From positions 14,045,307 to 14,109,306 of the forward strand of contig NC_136017.1 of NCBI RefSeq assembly GCF_048128805.1: DNA of 64,000 bases, written 5' to 3'. Origin of the DNA: Centroberyx gerrardi. Lineage: Eukaryota > Chordata > Actinopteri > Beryciformes > Berycidae. The translations under genes and the position numbers were made by a program. Shown here piece by piece: positions 1 through 11,455 of the stretch. The notes beneath the pieces were generated by a model. The model saw only the letters and a list, made by a program, of their open reading frames with translations, ran no database searches and was not told the DNA's origin. Within the stretch, counting starts at the first letter, position 1, and the number at the start of each line of letters is the position of its first letter.

Positions 1-197
1 AAAGTGAGAGTGAGGGTTGGTGCGGGGTTAAAGAGAGAGTGATGGGGGAAGATGGGGGTGAAAGTGAGAAGGGGGGGAGACGGGAGAGAGAGAGATGAGC
101 GAGAAGCCGAAAGAGAGCGGAAGAGAGAGAGAGAGATGAGAGAGAGAAAGTCATAGGGGGGAGATAAGGGGAGAGAGAGACAGAGAAGAAGAGAGGG
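1..197. repeat. GA-rich low-complexity tract
   Basis: Purine-rich sequence dominated by irregular GA and GGGA runs. It yields an apparent small plus-strand ORF running into 434 that has no domain and is biased by the repeat. The following stretch to about 1300 is AT-rich unique-looking DNA in which I see no gene. Confidence 0.8.
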
Positions 198-1309
198 ATG
201 GTGGGAATAGGAGGGAGAGAGAGAGGGAAACGACAGAAAGAGAGAGATAAGGACCGGCGGTTACAGGGGCAGCCTGCTGATGTGGATAGCTGGGGGAAAG
301 CACATCTCAACACAGACAAACTCCCCCGGTTTTGGGGAATTATTTCCAAAAAAAAAACCTCATCATCCTTCAAAGGTAGCCGCAGCAATAAAGGCATTTT
401 AAATGTTTGCCTGCCTTGGCTTTCGTTTCTTTAAAACACATTCTAGCCTTGCATCCCATTGCTTTTTGGCAAGCAATAAAGACAATTTTTACCTTTTTTT
501 TGCAATTTTAAAACGAATCACTGGAACATAAAACATGTTATCCTCTCTCAGCTGTTCAGTTGCACAGCATGTACTGTAATATATTAGTGCTTCTGAGCCA
601 TTTTGACAACTCATATAAACTAATAGGCCCACATACTAAACACAACACTGTGACCAAATGATGATTTCAATTGTTTTCTCTCTTGAGTCATTATAGGAGG
701 AAGGCTGACAAGAAATACGTATTTACAATATCGTTATTATATATTTATTGTAAAGATGTACTCTTCCTGAGGTCCACACAAAACATGAAATATCACAGTG
801 CATGGTAGTAATAGACAAGGACACTATGAGACAATATACTGTATAAATAAAAGATTTCCAGTACAATTTAGACAGACAGAAATAACAGAGAACAATCAAC
901 ACATTACCAACCAAACAAACATGAATAATGCACAATAGCCAGATTACTCCTATAGTTAATTAAGAGAGAAAAACAATTTCAACAAATTACAGGTTGAGGA
1001 AAATAACAGGGAATAATTGGTGCCAGACAAGAAACAAAATTCAAATCAATCACTCAGATGAGAGAGAGGCGCTGTGCCCATAGATGTTTTTTTTTTTTCT
1101 TTTTAATTGCTTCAATTTTACGCATTGCCTGTGTGACGTGATGCTAGACCAGTCCGTGTTTGAAAAGACTTACTGATGCATGTCTGCTGGTTTAAGTGTG
1201 TTTATTAGAGCTGTATGAGAATTTATTATAGAGGTTGTTTGGGATTTTCTCTCTCTCTTCTTTGCAACATTTTTTTCGATGTGCTTTGACCGTGTTAATC
1301 TATTGTCTC

Positions 1310-2920
1310 GTGTAATACCCAAAAATTTAGTCTGATTTACTTGATCTAGGCTATAGTTTCACACCTCACTGGGTCTATGTTTGGTCGAGTGATTGGTCCC
1401 AAATAAAATGCTTTTTGTTTTTGATGTGTTGAGAACAAATGTATTTCTAATTATCCACTTCACAACTGACTGTTTCACTAGCTGAGGCTGCTGGCAAATA
1501 TAATGTTGTGTCATCTGCATACATAACAACATTTACTTGTTTCAGGACAAATGGTAGATCATTTGTATAGATGGCGAACATCAATGGACCCAGAGTGCTC
1601 GTCCACACTGTAAGTGCTTAGTATTAGAGAAGCTTCCATTATAGAAAACTCGTTCTATTGGACAAATAGCTATTCATCCAAGCTTTAGCAGTTTGTGTAA
1701 AGCCATAGCATTTGAGTTTGTTCAATAATATATTGTGATCAATGATTCCACAGGCTGCAGAGAAGTCTAATAGCACTGCTCCTGCAACCTTCTTATTATC
1801 TGTGGACCTAGAACAATCATCTGCCATCTGTGTAAGTGCAAGAAATAATATATCTGGTCTAATACTATTTTTTCCGTTAGTTTGCTAAGAAAAGGCAGCA
1901 GGCTGATTGGTCGACTATTGGCACAGTAAACAGTTATTTTGCGCTTTTTTTTGCCTCCTTCCACACAAGAGGGAAGATGCTTTTTTCTTAACAGGTATTG
2001 AGCATGTGGCAAACAGGCCTAGCAACACTATCCACCACCAGTTCTAGAAGTTTACCATCCAAATTACCATTGCCAGGTTGTTTGTTAGAATTGATAGCTA
2101 ACACTATTTTTTCCCATCTGTTTTACATGTGCTTTCCTAAACTCAAAATGACAGTGTTTTCCCTTCTAATTAGTTCCTCAGTAAAAGAGTATGATCATGT
2201 ATGCTTTGTGGATGGCATTTCTTGACCTGATTCAATAAATGATGGAGATGAGCTGGGCTTTCTACCCATGATGTCACTCAAAGTACTACTTAAACTCACG
2301 TCTATACTTTTTCCTTTTCTTTCCATTGAATTTAGTCACTTGGTTTCTCAATTTGCAATAGGTTTGCCCACCTCTTTTGTTGCCAGTACTGCTTGTCATA
2401 CCTTTTGCTTCATCTCTTTTGGCCATACAGTCTTTTAATTAATCATCAGTTACTTTTTTCACAGATGCATGTTTGTCAATGATGGGGAGAAGCAACTTAA
2501 CTGTGATTGCCATATCCAGATGCTCCTCCTTATATACATCAGTCCAGCTAATATTATTTACATCCATCAGAAATGAGTCCTGGCAAAATATTCTGTAGGA
2601 TCTCTTGCAGTCTTCTATCCTTGGGTACTTCTGCTTTTCTTGGTATGGCCACTATGTTATGGTCACTGCACCCAATGGGAACTGATACTCAAGCAGGTTG
2701 ATGTCACATTTCCAACGCTATTAACACAGACTCCAGGCGGCTGATTAATAACCTGAGCTAGATGACACACATTAGCTACGGTTAGAAGTTTACTCTTCAG
2801 CGGCCAGCTCAGTGACAGCCGATCAATACTGAGATCTCCCATCAAATACATTTTGTTTCTACCATCACGCACATCATCGAGCATTTCTATATAACAACTA
2901 TGTATATTCTTATTCAAGGC
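1310..2920 (-). mobile_element. Degenerate non-LTR retrotransposon (LINE), CR1/L2/Rex-like
   Basis: On the minus strand the pieces occur in LINE order. An endonuclease (EEP/APE-type) C-terminal fragment lies at 2917-2663, with a GDLSIDRLSL segment and a VINQP segment. A reverse-transcriptase N-terminal part follows near 2012-1767 (SRPISLLPFLSKLTEKIVLDQ). Then comes RT core at 1827-1639 (LLDFSAACGIIDHNILLNKL) and, near 1505-1530, the catalytic YADD motif followed by TTLY. The parts are in different frames with stops between them, so this is an inactive relic. Clade assignment is from remembered fish LINEs and is approximate; the 3' end near 1310 is estimated. Confidence 0.85.
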
Positions 2921-3252
2921 TGGTTAATGGCCTGTTTCACATGTTATCCCCTCCTTCTACTGTATTCTACAACAAAACCAAATTCATATTTTGCTTTTGT
3001 TGTCCAAGTACAATAAATGTAGAGGAAGTTGACTTGGTGGCACTGGTGCAGAAACATTATGACAACTCACATAACACCTGTACATAGTGACAGTTGGTCT
3101 AAGGACAAAAGGACCTTGCGCACAGTGCAAAGGGATGCAACACAATGCAATGCAATGCAACACATGCAATAGACTGTAACTATACTGTACCGTACATTCA
3201 CATTCTTTTCCTACATGCATTCAGACAAGAATGACATACAGTAGAGGAGGCG

Positions 3253-3551
3253 CACTGCAAAGAAAGGCAATCTTAACACATTTTTTCGTCTCATACACCT
3301 TAAAAAGGTGGAAGATTCTGCCAATTCTGGGGTGAGGTGTTTCTGCACTTGTTTCCAATGCAATTTCACTTTTTTTTAAACAAGTGTGAATATCTTGATA
3401 TAAGGAAAAATGGGTCAGATCTCAAGTAAGTTGATATGTTTTGGGAACAAGAGAAATGATCTCACCTCAAAAGCAGATTTTACTCAGAAAAATATGATTT
3501 TAACACTCCATACTAGATTAAAGCACTTGGTTCTTCACTGGCAGTGCAGTG
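3253..3551. mobile_element. Putative palindromic non-autonomous DNA element with CACTGC ends
   Basis: The segment starts with CACTGCAAAG and ends with GGCAGTGCAGTG, so the ends are inverted CACTGC. The interior is AT-rich with phrases such as CTTGTTTCCA and AATATCTTGA that recur near 61,190-61,250 and resemble the 60.5 kb and 30.9 kb segments. No coding potential. Exact ends and target duplication were not established. Confidence 0.45.
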
Positions 3552-3873
3552 AGTGCCCAGTTTAAATCTCCACCCACAGGCGATGCCCAGTTTTTTTTGG
3601 TTAAACAAGGTGGCGGAGGAGCAGCGGTTAAGACCCGAGTAGTTGTCATTATGTGCAGAAGTGCAATCAGGCTTAGCTTGAGTGGCGTTGACACAAGAAG
3701 AGGATAATTACTAGGACGGCCCGTTGTGTGTGTTTACGTGTGTGTCTGTCTGCTGTCTGTTGGTGTGTTGGAGTAGGAGACAGTGTGTCTCAACAAAGCA
3801 GCGCACCATAGTTAGAGGAACACTGATTAAATACAATAAATGTTTATTTCAATAAGATATGCAGAGACAACCA

Positions 3874-4010
3874 TTAAAGGAAAAATCCACCTTCAGAAAA
3901 ATCCCACTTTTCCAGGGAATAAGAAAAATACATCACCAACAACAAAATGGACCCAGCTATGCCAGGTATAAGTTACATTGCATGTGTTTTAGGGTGGACT
4001 TTTCCTTTAA
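3874..4010. mobile_element. 137-bp inverted-repeat miniature element bounded by TTAA
   Basis: The left end reads TTAAAGGAAAAATCCACC and the right end is its near-perfect reverse complement, GGTGGACTTTTCCTTTAA. Both termini carry TTAA, as expected of a piggyBac-like MITE duplicating TTAA, although TTAA may instead be part of the inverted repeat. No coding capacity. Confidence 0.6.
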
Positions 4011-5708
4011 TCCTCATGAAAGTGCTGTTTTAGCCTGGAGGAGCAGACTTCATGTGCAGGGAGGTGCATGTTTGGAAAGTTTGAGGTTGACATTTGGGAC
4101 TAAATGCTTTGTTTTTGTAATTTGTAAGGGAAAAAATCCTAGGTAATATTCTCATTGAGACTTAATATACCATGATGAAGGAATCCCATTCTGCAACTAG
4201 CTTATGCAACTATTTGATATATGTTTGTCTCATCTGTGGTTGCTCTTTCTGTTGACCTGCCATGTCTGCGTTTCATTTATCTATTCTGTATGTTATTGTA
4301 CTTTTTCTTTTTGTCATTTCATTATCCGTGTCTAACCTCATAGGTCAATTTAATTCAGTCCTAAGATTATTTCTCGAGGGGGCAGGAGCAGTACAGGAAG
4401 GATGTTACACAATACATCTGTATGTTGAGCACATTTTTGGGGAGGTATCCCCACTTCAAAAAGGCTTTAGAAAGAATTAGAACAGTGGCGAACTTCGTGA
4501 CGGCGCTCCCTCATGTAAACCGGTTTAAATAAATCATGTCTCTTCTGAAAGGTTCGGCGCTCATACCCAAGCTTAGGGTGGGCGGAGAACGGAGGGCCTC
4601 TCTCTCTCTATCTCTCCCCACATCAAATCCTCACCTCCGTTCAATTCCCATTAGGGGCAGGGCGAAAGCGCGGGACTCCCCCTCTCCACAATCCCTCCTC
4701 CCCACTCTCCTCACTCTTTCTCGAACTCCGTTTCATTCTATCTTTTTTTGCCATCTCCCCTCACTCCCCCAGCGGAGGAGAAAAAAGGAAAAACTTCAAT
4801 AAAGCGCCGGCGAAATAGCTGAGCTCTGCCCGGCACGTCACAGAAATAAAACGGATAGAGCGGGTACGCTCAGCGAAGTCAAAGGGAAAGTCTTTTGAAA
4901 GTTTCATGCCAGTGTTCAGCACAAATGACTTCGATTACTGTGTTAAAGGATGTTGTAGCTTTAATGCCAGTAGTACACAGGCGACTTGGCTGATTTGTGT
5001 TACATCATTTTGACTGTGCCAATGCCGAAAACCTTCGAACACCTGGACTTTCTCCAAGAGGTAAAAGCGGGAGAATTTAGCAGAATGAAAGGCTCTGGCA
5101 TGTAAGCGTTCTTTCTTGGGGCCGATTGTGTTTTTTCCCCCCACATGAATATGCAGCATCTGTGAGCGCAGAGTCTCCTCCCTCAGCATCGGGAGCTAGG
5201 CGGCTTTGATTTATTCCCAGCAATCCCAAACGTCCATTGAGGTTTCACTTTTATTTTAGCACATCAAAATGGCTTAAAAACACACTTTACAAGTGTTAAA
5301 AGCAATTAAAGAGCATTTGTTCCTGCAAAAAACGGACAGAAAAAAAGCATAACAGGGCTAAAGCTAGACAGCACTAGAACGGTGCAATGCAATGAGTTGA
5401 TGTGTTACCATTAATGTTTGTATAATTTTTGAGTCGCATGCTATTTCCACATATGAAACAATAATTTCCATTACAACATGATAAAACCAGGGGGAAATTA
5501 TCAGGACAAACCCGGGAGTGTCCTTTCTAACTATTTAAATTCCATTCTATAAACTCCGATTCTACGTCAGTGCTAAACTTCTTCCCCAAACAGAGTGAGC
5601 ACATACCTTCACTGTGGGCAGGCTGCTAAGTGTAGTGCATCAGCAAATGCACTGTGTACCGCTCTGTAATGGAAGGAGCAGGAATAGCTAAGAGGCCTTC
5701 CTACTCCG
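4011..5708. other. Non-coding stretch, no gene seen
   Basis: Unique-looking DNA with a CT/CCT-rich patch at 4600-4780. Small ORFs on both strands show no domain, splice-linked homology or conserved composition. Confidence 0.6.
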
Positions 5709-5770
<62 letters not shown>

Positions 5771-5940
5771 GGAAGGTTTTTCATTGTGTAAATAAACTGC
5801 AGTACGGAACACATACTGTTACCATAACACGTACTACAGTATGTGCTGTTCAGCCTGTGCCTGAACGTGAGTGGAAAAGGTGGTTTTCTTTTTTGTGTGT
5901 GTGTGTGTGTGTATGTGTGAAAGAGCGAGAGAGAGAGAAG
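5709..5940. repeat. Two composite (GT)n(GA)n microsatellites
   Basis: (GT)n followed directly by (GA)n at about 5709-5768, and a second, more degenerate GT-then-GA tract at about 5899-5940. Both have the same internal order, suggesting a local duplication or similar slippage. Overlapping reading frames are repeat artefacts. Confidence 0.9.
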
Positions 5941-5999
5941 GAGAGGCTACACATGCACACCTACACGCACACACTTCTATTTTGGGATTTAATGGGGTA

Positions 6000-8740
6000 A
6001 AGAGAGGTTGGAAAATAATTATTGGGAGCCAAGAGGGGCGAGCGAGGGTGGGAGAGCTGGTGTTAATTGCTTACTCTCAGAAGGTTGAGCCGCGGCGTGT
6101 GATTTCTGCCGACCGCCGCCTGTCTTCCTTGAGTGCAGCACACCTTAATTGCTCATTCTTGTTTGGCAGGAGGAAACATGCAAATCAAAATGCTATTTTG
6201 AAACCTTTTCGAATGCGGTGCCGCGACTGGGCGCGCTTCATGTTTCAGTCGTACACTGCTTTTGTCCTTGGGGAAAAGTAAATGCCAATTAATTTAGTTG
6301 CCAGTGTAAAAAAATAATGAACAAGCCCAGGCCTGCCATGATTTTTAATTTTTTGTTTTATTGTGTTTTCATTTTGTTATTGCAATACACTTTATCATAA
6401 ACTCGGCTATGCTGAAGATGCCTCGTGTCTTGATGTCTCACAGCATCAGTGCAGGAATCCTATCACAGCACTTCTGCAACATGCTTGACTGAGCCACATT
6501 ATTCCTGTCCATCAACCCCACTTTGCATTTGGCTAAGTTACACTCTGGATGGGCTATATTTGAGAGGTTTGATTCCAAAACACTATATCAATTTTGAGGG
6601 AAAAATTTTTTAATATGTCTAAGGCAATGAACCTCAGTATTTTCATATGAATAAATTTCCGTTTTGCTACTCTCCATATCTATTTGCCGACTGACAGAAC
6701 ACAACAGTGATTCAACCTGCGCCCAGTTAATGAAAGCTTTTCTATTTGCTGTTCTAAACAGCCGGTGTCTGGTAGGTCTTTCCAGGAAAAATCCTAGAGA
6801 CAATCCTAATATAGACAATCCCACCTTTACAAATGTAAGTATTTGAAGGCAGAAGTCTTGATAATTTAATACATTATTGATAATATTCTAATAATTTTTA
6901 GCAGGTGATACAGGAAATGTATTCCAGTGAAAGTTATTCTTCAGCAAGTTTTACTTTCATATCAGCAAAAAGTAAAGTAAGTAAATTTAACTTCTTTTTT
7001 TAATGGGGGAATTTCTCAATTTGGAAACTCTCCCTTTCTCTATTGCAGATGTCAGGCTTATTGTTGGCTACAATGCCTGTGCGTATAACACTTGTACAGC
7101 ATTACTCGTCTGTGCGCGAAGACGCGCACACGCGCCCCGCAGGCTGAAATGCTGAGTAAATAACGAGTAAATAAAAGGGACTGTTGAGTGCTGATGATGT
7201 GCTTACCCGCTTTCTGCGGGGATTGCATCATGAAAACATCAGCTGTTGCGTTTGATTCGCCCACCAGATTCCACCAGGCGCCACGAGCTCCTGAACCGTA
7301 GCCAGAGAGCAACACTGAGAAAGCCAGACTGCAGTCATCAGTTACGTGCGGAGCCTCGCATCTGCAGCAACAGTCCTCCCGAAACTCAGATGCTGAAGCG
7401 CCTCTTTTTGCCTCGAGCTTTGCGCGGCCCTGAGACCGAGCCAGGCCGTCAATAACGAGCTGTAAAGTGTCCAAAATTAAAAAGAATCAATGGGGAGAAA
7501 AGGGAATCCAATTTTTTCTCAGCGCTGGAAACGATTACTTTTTCGGAGATGCAAGGTTTCCCACAGAACATGGCCAATTGATATAATAGATTCCACTTTC
7601 AGGAGCAGAATGAAGGATCTGGACCCTGTGGAGTTTTGAGTGGCTGCTGGACAGCTGTTGCTATGCACTCAGACAAGAACAACGGTACCCAGAAACCCAT
7701 TGAAGGGCTATAATGGCAAGGAGGTATATGGGAGGTATATAACCATACTATAAATAGACGAGGCTCCCTGTCGAATCCACTTGACAATAATTGACATGGT
7801 GCTGCCGAACCCTCCAGACGATAATCCAGTGAAGAATACAAGACAGCAAACAGCAGGCAACCGCAGGTGTCCCGCCTGGGACATCGATGTGGCGACAAAT
7901 ACGGAGTTGAATGGGAGCGCTGTCCTAGGAAAACACACTAAAGGTTGGAGGTCGACTCGGTGCCGGAACACATGGTCCGGTTCTCTCCATTTTCCCCTCC
8001 CTTCTTCCCTGAGGAGAACGGACATGTACTGTCAATTCTCATTAAAAATAGGAAGGGGCCCGTTACAGTTCAGCCACCGGAGAAGCGCGGAGCGGGATGC
8101 AGTTTCTCGGCTCATTACGGAGCCGCAGTCCGGCTTATTGGTGTCACAAAGCAACACCTTGGAGAGTTCGCGCCCGGAACAACATTCTCCTGTAAAGTTT
8201 ATTATTTCATTTTTTACTTATCCAGGGAGGGGGTTTGCTGAGGACTTAAACACTTTTCATTACAACCACAGTATTCGACTGGCGGCCAATGAGCAGTGAT
8301 TGGAGGTCTTTGCTCAACGGCTTCTCCATCATGGTTTCACTAATCCTGCTCTGGTTTTCCCAGATGATCCGGGGGTCTGAACCAGTCATGAGCCTGCTTC
8401 TCCGAGCTTTATCCTCCTTTTCGCTTTTGCACATTTCAGTACTTTCCAAACTTTTTTTTGAATGCTTTGGCTTACTTGTTTCAGCGCATAGACGAGCTCC
8501 AAGGCTCGGCTAATTAAGAACACGTCATGTAAAGGTTACACTGATTATAACATAACATAACATGGACAACTTTTAGTGAGGGTGGGGGGGGTGGGGGGAA
8601 TGCAACTTTAATAACTTTTAGGGAAATAATGAAGGATCATAGGCTAATTCTTTAATAATGTAAGTAATAATAGCGCGATACTTTAATGATCACTCTGGGG
8701 AAATTCTCTTCTCTCTTGCCCCAGAGGTCAGGCTAAGCTC
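6000..8740. other. Gene-poor stretch with GC-balanced, CpG-containing block at 7.0-8.5 kb
   Basis: The 7050-8520 part is richer in GC and CpG than its surroundings and keeps several overlapping frames open (138 residues minus at 7058-7474, 172 residues plus at 7781-8299). None resembles a protein family I know or shows convincing exon structure. I treat it as non-coding, possibly regulatory, DNA. Confidence 0.5.
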
Positions 8741-8741
8741 T

Positions 8742-8756
8742 CTCTCACACACGCAC

Positions 8757-8787
<31 letters not shown>
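8742..8787. repeat. (CA)n microsatellite
   Basis: Nearly uninterrupted CA repeat with a few CG interruptions at its left end. Confidence 0.9.
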
Positions 8788-9697
8788 TTGTAGAGGCAGA
8801 GAGAAAAAAAACACGTCATAATGATGAAGGTAACAGCTCTAAGACAAAATCAGGACACACGTGAATCGGAATAGTCAGATTACAGTTGAGTGACTCATCT
8901 GCTCACATAAGGGAGTAGTAAGATGTGTTCTGAGAAGAAAGTTTCTGACGAATCAGCACAGCACGTGTATAAAATGGCTCACGACAGCATGTGACCTATT
9001 CATGACTAAGGCTTTGTGGGAGACAAATAAATACAAAACTGAATTTTTAATCCCTTCAACACACACACACAGCAACTAAAACAGCACAATAATTGGAATA
9101 GGATAACAGCACGGCCGTTTTTTAACAGGACCGGTAAACCGTTTGGACGGGTGGCTGGGCGTCGGCGCTAATTATAGACGTATCACATTAGCTTAGGTGT
9201 CGGGGAGCCGACATATTGGTGAGTTCACACCCCAAACAACATCCGGCTTCGCCACACGCCGGCGCCGTGGGCTGGCTGACTCTCCGCTAAGCCTCGGAGC
9301 TTTCGGGGCAGAGAGGCGCCGTACAGCGGGCTGTAAATTCACCGGCAGCCCAGACGACTAACAGTGTATGATCAATAAAAGGGTTTTAAATAGCAAACAT
9401 GTGAACAGCCCTCCTTGGTGGGTGCCTGCAGGAAGGAATGAATAAAGCAACTGCAAATATTTGATATATATAGTATAGTATAATATAGTACATTTGGTAA
9501 ATATAGTAAGGCTTTCCACTTGGTACAGGATTTGAAAAATGCCCTTCTCAATTGTTCTTCAGCTGCAATTAAACCAAGCATGCCTCAAGTGAAATAATAT
9601 CTTATAATCTATGTCCATAAATCATCTTTAACTGCATGCTATATATCTCCCAAGCAAACAGAGGCAACAGCACAGGCTGTTTATTCGGTGGGAGGTC
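8788..9697. other. Non-coding stretch, no gene seen
   Basis: Unique-looking DNA with a CpG-containing patch around 9110-9350. I see no ORF with domain content and no repeat family that I recognise. Confidence 0.5.
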
Positions 9698-9850
9698 AGT
9701 GTGTGTGTGTGTGTGTGTGTGTGTGGAGGAGAAATCAATATTTCATCTTATCAGGTGTTTATCTGAACAGCCGTGCCGTCAACATGGCTGATGGATGCAT
9801 GGAGGCTGGTTGGGAGAATGTACATTACACTAACAGGTCAAGGTCTTCCA

Positions 9851-9898
<48 letters not shown>

Positions 9899-9915
9899 CA
9901 TGTGCACACGCATAC

Positions 9916-9957
<42 letters not shown>

Positions 9958-10168
9958 ACCAGCAACATTTTCTCTGGAGGATTTGCTCATCTTTCTATCC
10001 TTGTAAGGACAGTTGGTCCTCATAAGGACAGAGGTACAAGAACACACACACACACACATACACAGACACACACACACACACACACACAGTAATAGCAGTG
10101 GGTAACCCTTAGTAATCCCTGGCCTCCTCTGTCTCTCCCAAGCAGCTGTGACGCTTATCCCTAGTGCC

Positions 10169-10203
<35 letters not shown>

Positions 10204-10580
10204 ATGTGCATGTGTGTATGTGCATGTGTGTGTGATCCCAGAAGGATTCGACAGCAGCACAGCCGATAGTGATGATAGTGGACAGATTATTACTGGCTGT
10301 GTGCACTCACATACACACACACACACACACACAAACAAACAAACTGCAAACCCACTGTGCACATTTACACTCCAGATAAGGAGAGGGTTACCTCAGTCTA
10401 CCTAGGGAGGGGTAAAATTAATTTTCAGTGATTTGTTGGTAGATTTGCCAATATTTTTGATGGTTTAATGGTTTTCAACAGTAATAAAAAATTCACTTGC
10501 TGGACTGAAATGAGATCCAACCCTGCTACGCTGATAAATAACCAGTGTGTGTGTGGATGTGTGTGTGTGTGTGTGTATGA
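9698..10580. repeat. Block of alternating dinucleotide repeats
   Basis: About 0.9 kb with successive tracts: (GT)n near 9700, (CT)n(CA)n near 9853-9893, (GA)n near 9920-9953, (CA)n near 10044-10088, (GT)n near 10170-10235, (CA)n near 10312-10333 and (GT)n near 10544-10577. Complementary tracts alternate, so hairpins are possible. All ORFs here translate the repeats and are not genes. Confidence 0.9.
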
Positions 10581-11335
10581 GCAAGGGGAGGGTGTGGGTG
10601 GGATAAATAAATGAATGAAAAAATGCCTCGACAAGATTTATACATGCACAACTCAAGCAGTATATACTCACAGGGGCAAATACAGTGGGAGTATACAGTA
10701 TGTATGTTTACAATAAACCGAGGCTATCATCATAAGCTAATACTAAGATTAAAAAGTGATAAAAAAACACTCTTATATACTGAAATAAAAACAGAAATGA
10801 GACTTTGTGAAAGAACTAAAACTATCTTGTCTACTTGTAAAACTAACGTATATGAAATGTTTTCCGTTTTTGTCTTTATGTGTAGGGTAAAAAAATTCAA
10901 AAATCAATTTTGGTTCACCAAAAATTTTATCACTTATAGTGTGGAAGATCAAAAAGAATTCGCACAGTGTAAAAGGTCAAAGACCAAAAAGAGGCCAACT
11001 GATGCAAAAAATGCCACAATTTATTTACATGGTGATGAAGTGAAAAAAAAAGATATTATTTATGGTGTGAAAACAACTATGATGTGTGTGCGAGCATTCG
11101 TATTTGTGCATGAGAGTGTCTGTGATGTGTGTATGTGTGTGTGCGTGTGTGTGTGTGAGTATTTCTAGGTAAGGGAATCACCAAACAAATGTCAGCTGAG
11201 CACTGGCTTGCCAAACAAACCTTTCGCTAAACCGTCTCCACATGCAATGGAAGCCAGTGGGTCAGCCAGCGCTGTGGAGTATAGTTCCATCCAACCAGCA
11301 AATCTCTATAAGCGCAGAGGAAATAGAGCGTGACT
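10581..11335. other. AT-rich non-coding stretch ending in a GT tract
   Basis: A 185-residue plus-strand ORF (10,611-11,168) lies in AT-rich sequence and finishes in a GT microsatellite near 11,090-11,160. Its lysine/threonine-rich composition follows the base composition and I recognise no domain. Confidence 0.5.
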
Positions 11336-11455
11336 TGGGAGCCCGGGGCTTACAAAAATGAGCTTGTGACGGGAAGATCGCTGGTTTGAATCCCCATAGC
11401 GGCAAAGGGGAGTCTGGTGGTGGGAGGGGGGTCAAGTGAACGAGTAACTCACTCA
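11336..11455 (+). mobile_element. tRNA-derived SINE fragment
   Basis: A B-box-like sequence GGTTTGAATCCCC lies at 11,383-11,395, preceded by AGCTTGTGACGGGAAGATCG, the layout of fish tRNA-derived SINE heads. A GT/GGGAG-rich body follows. The A-box is degenerate, so I do not call it a functional tRNA. Confidence 0.6.

Noticed and set aside
7058-7474. 138-residue minus-strand ORF
   Set aside because: No recognisable domain and no homologous neighbour exons.
7781-8299. 172-residue plus-strand ORF
   Set aside because: No domain, overlaps open frames on the other strand, no splice partners; probably chance in GC-balanced DNA.
9838-10362. 174-residue minus-strand ORF
   Set aside because: Translation of dinucleotide repeats (Cys-Val, Thr-His and Ser-Leu runs).
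10611-11168. 185-residue plus-strand ORF
   Set aside because: AT-rich composition, repeat tail, no domain or exon structure.
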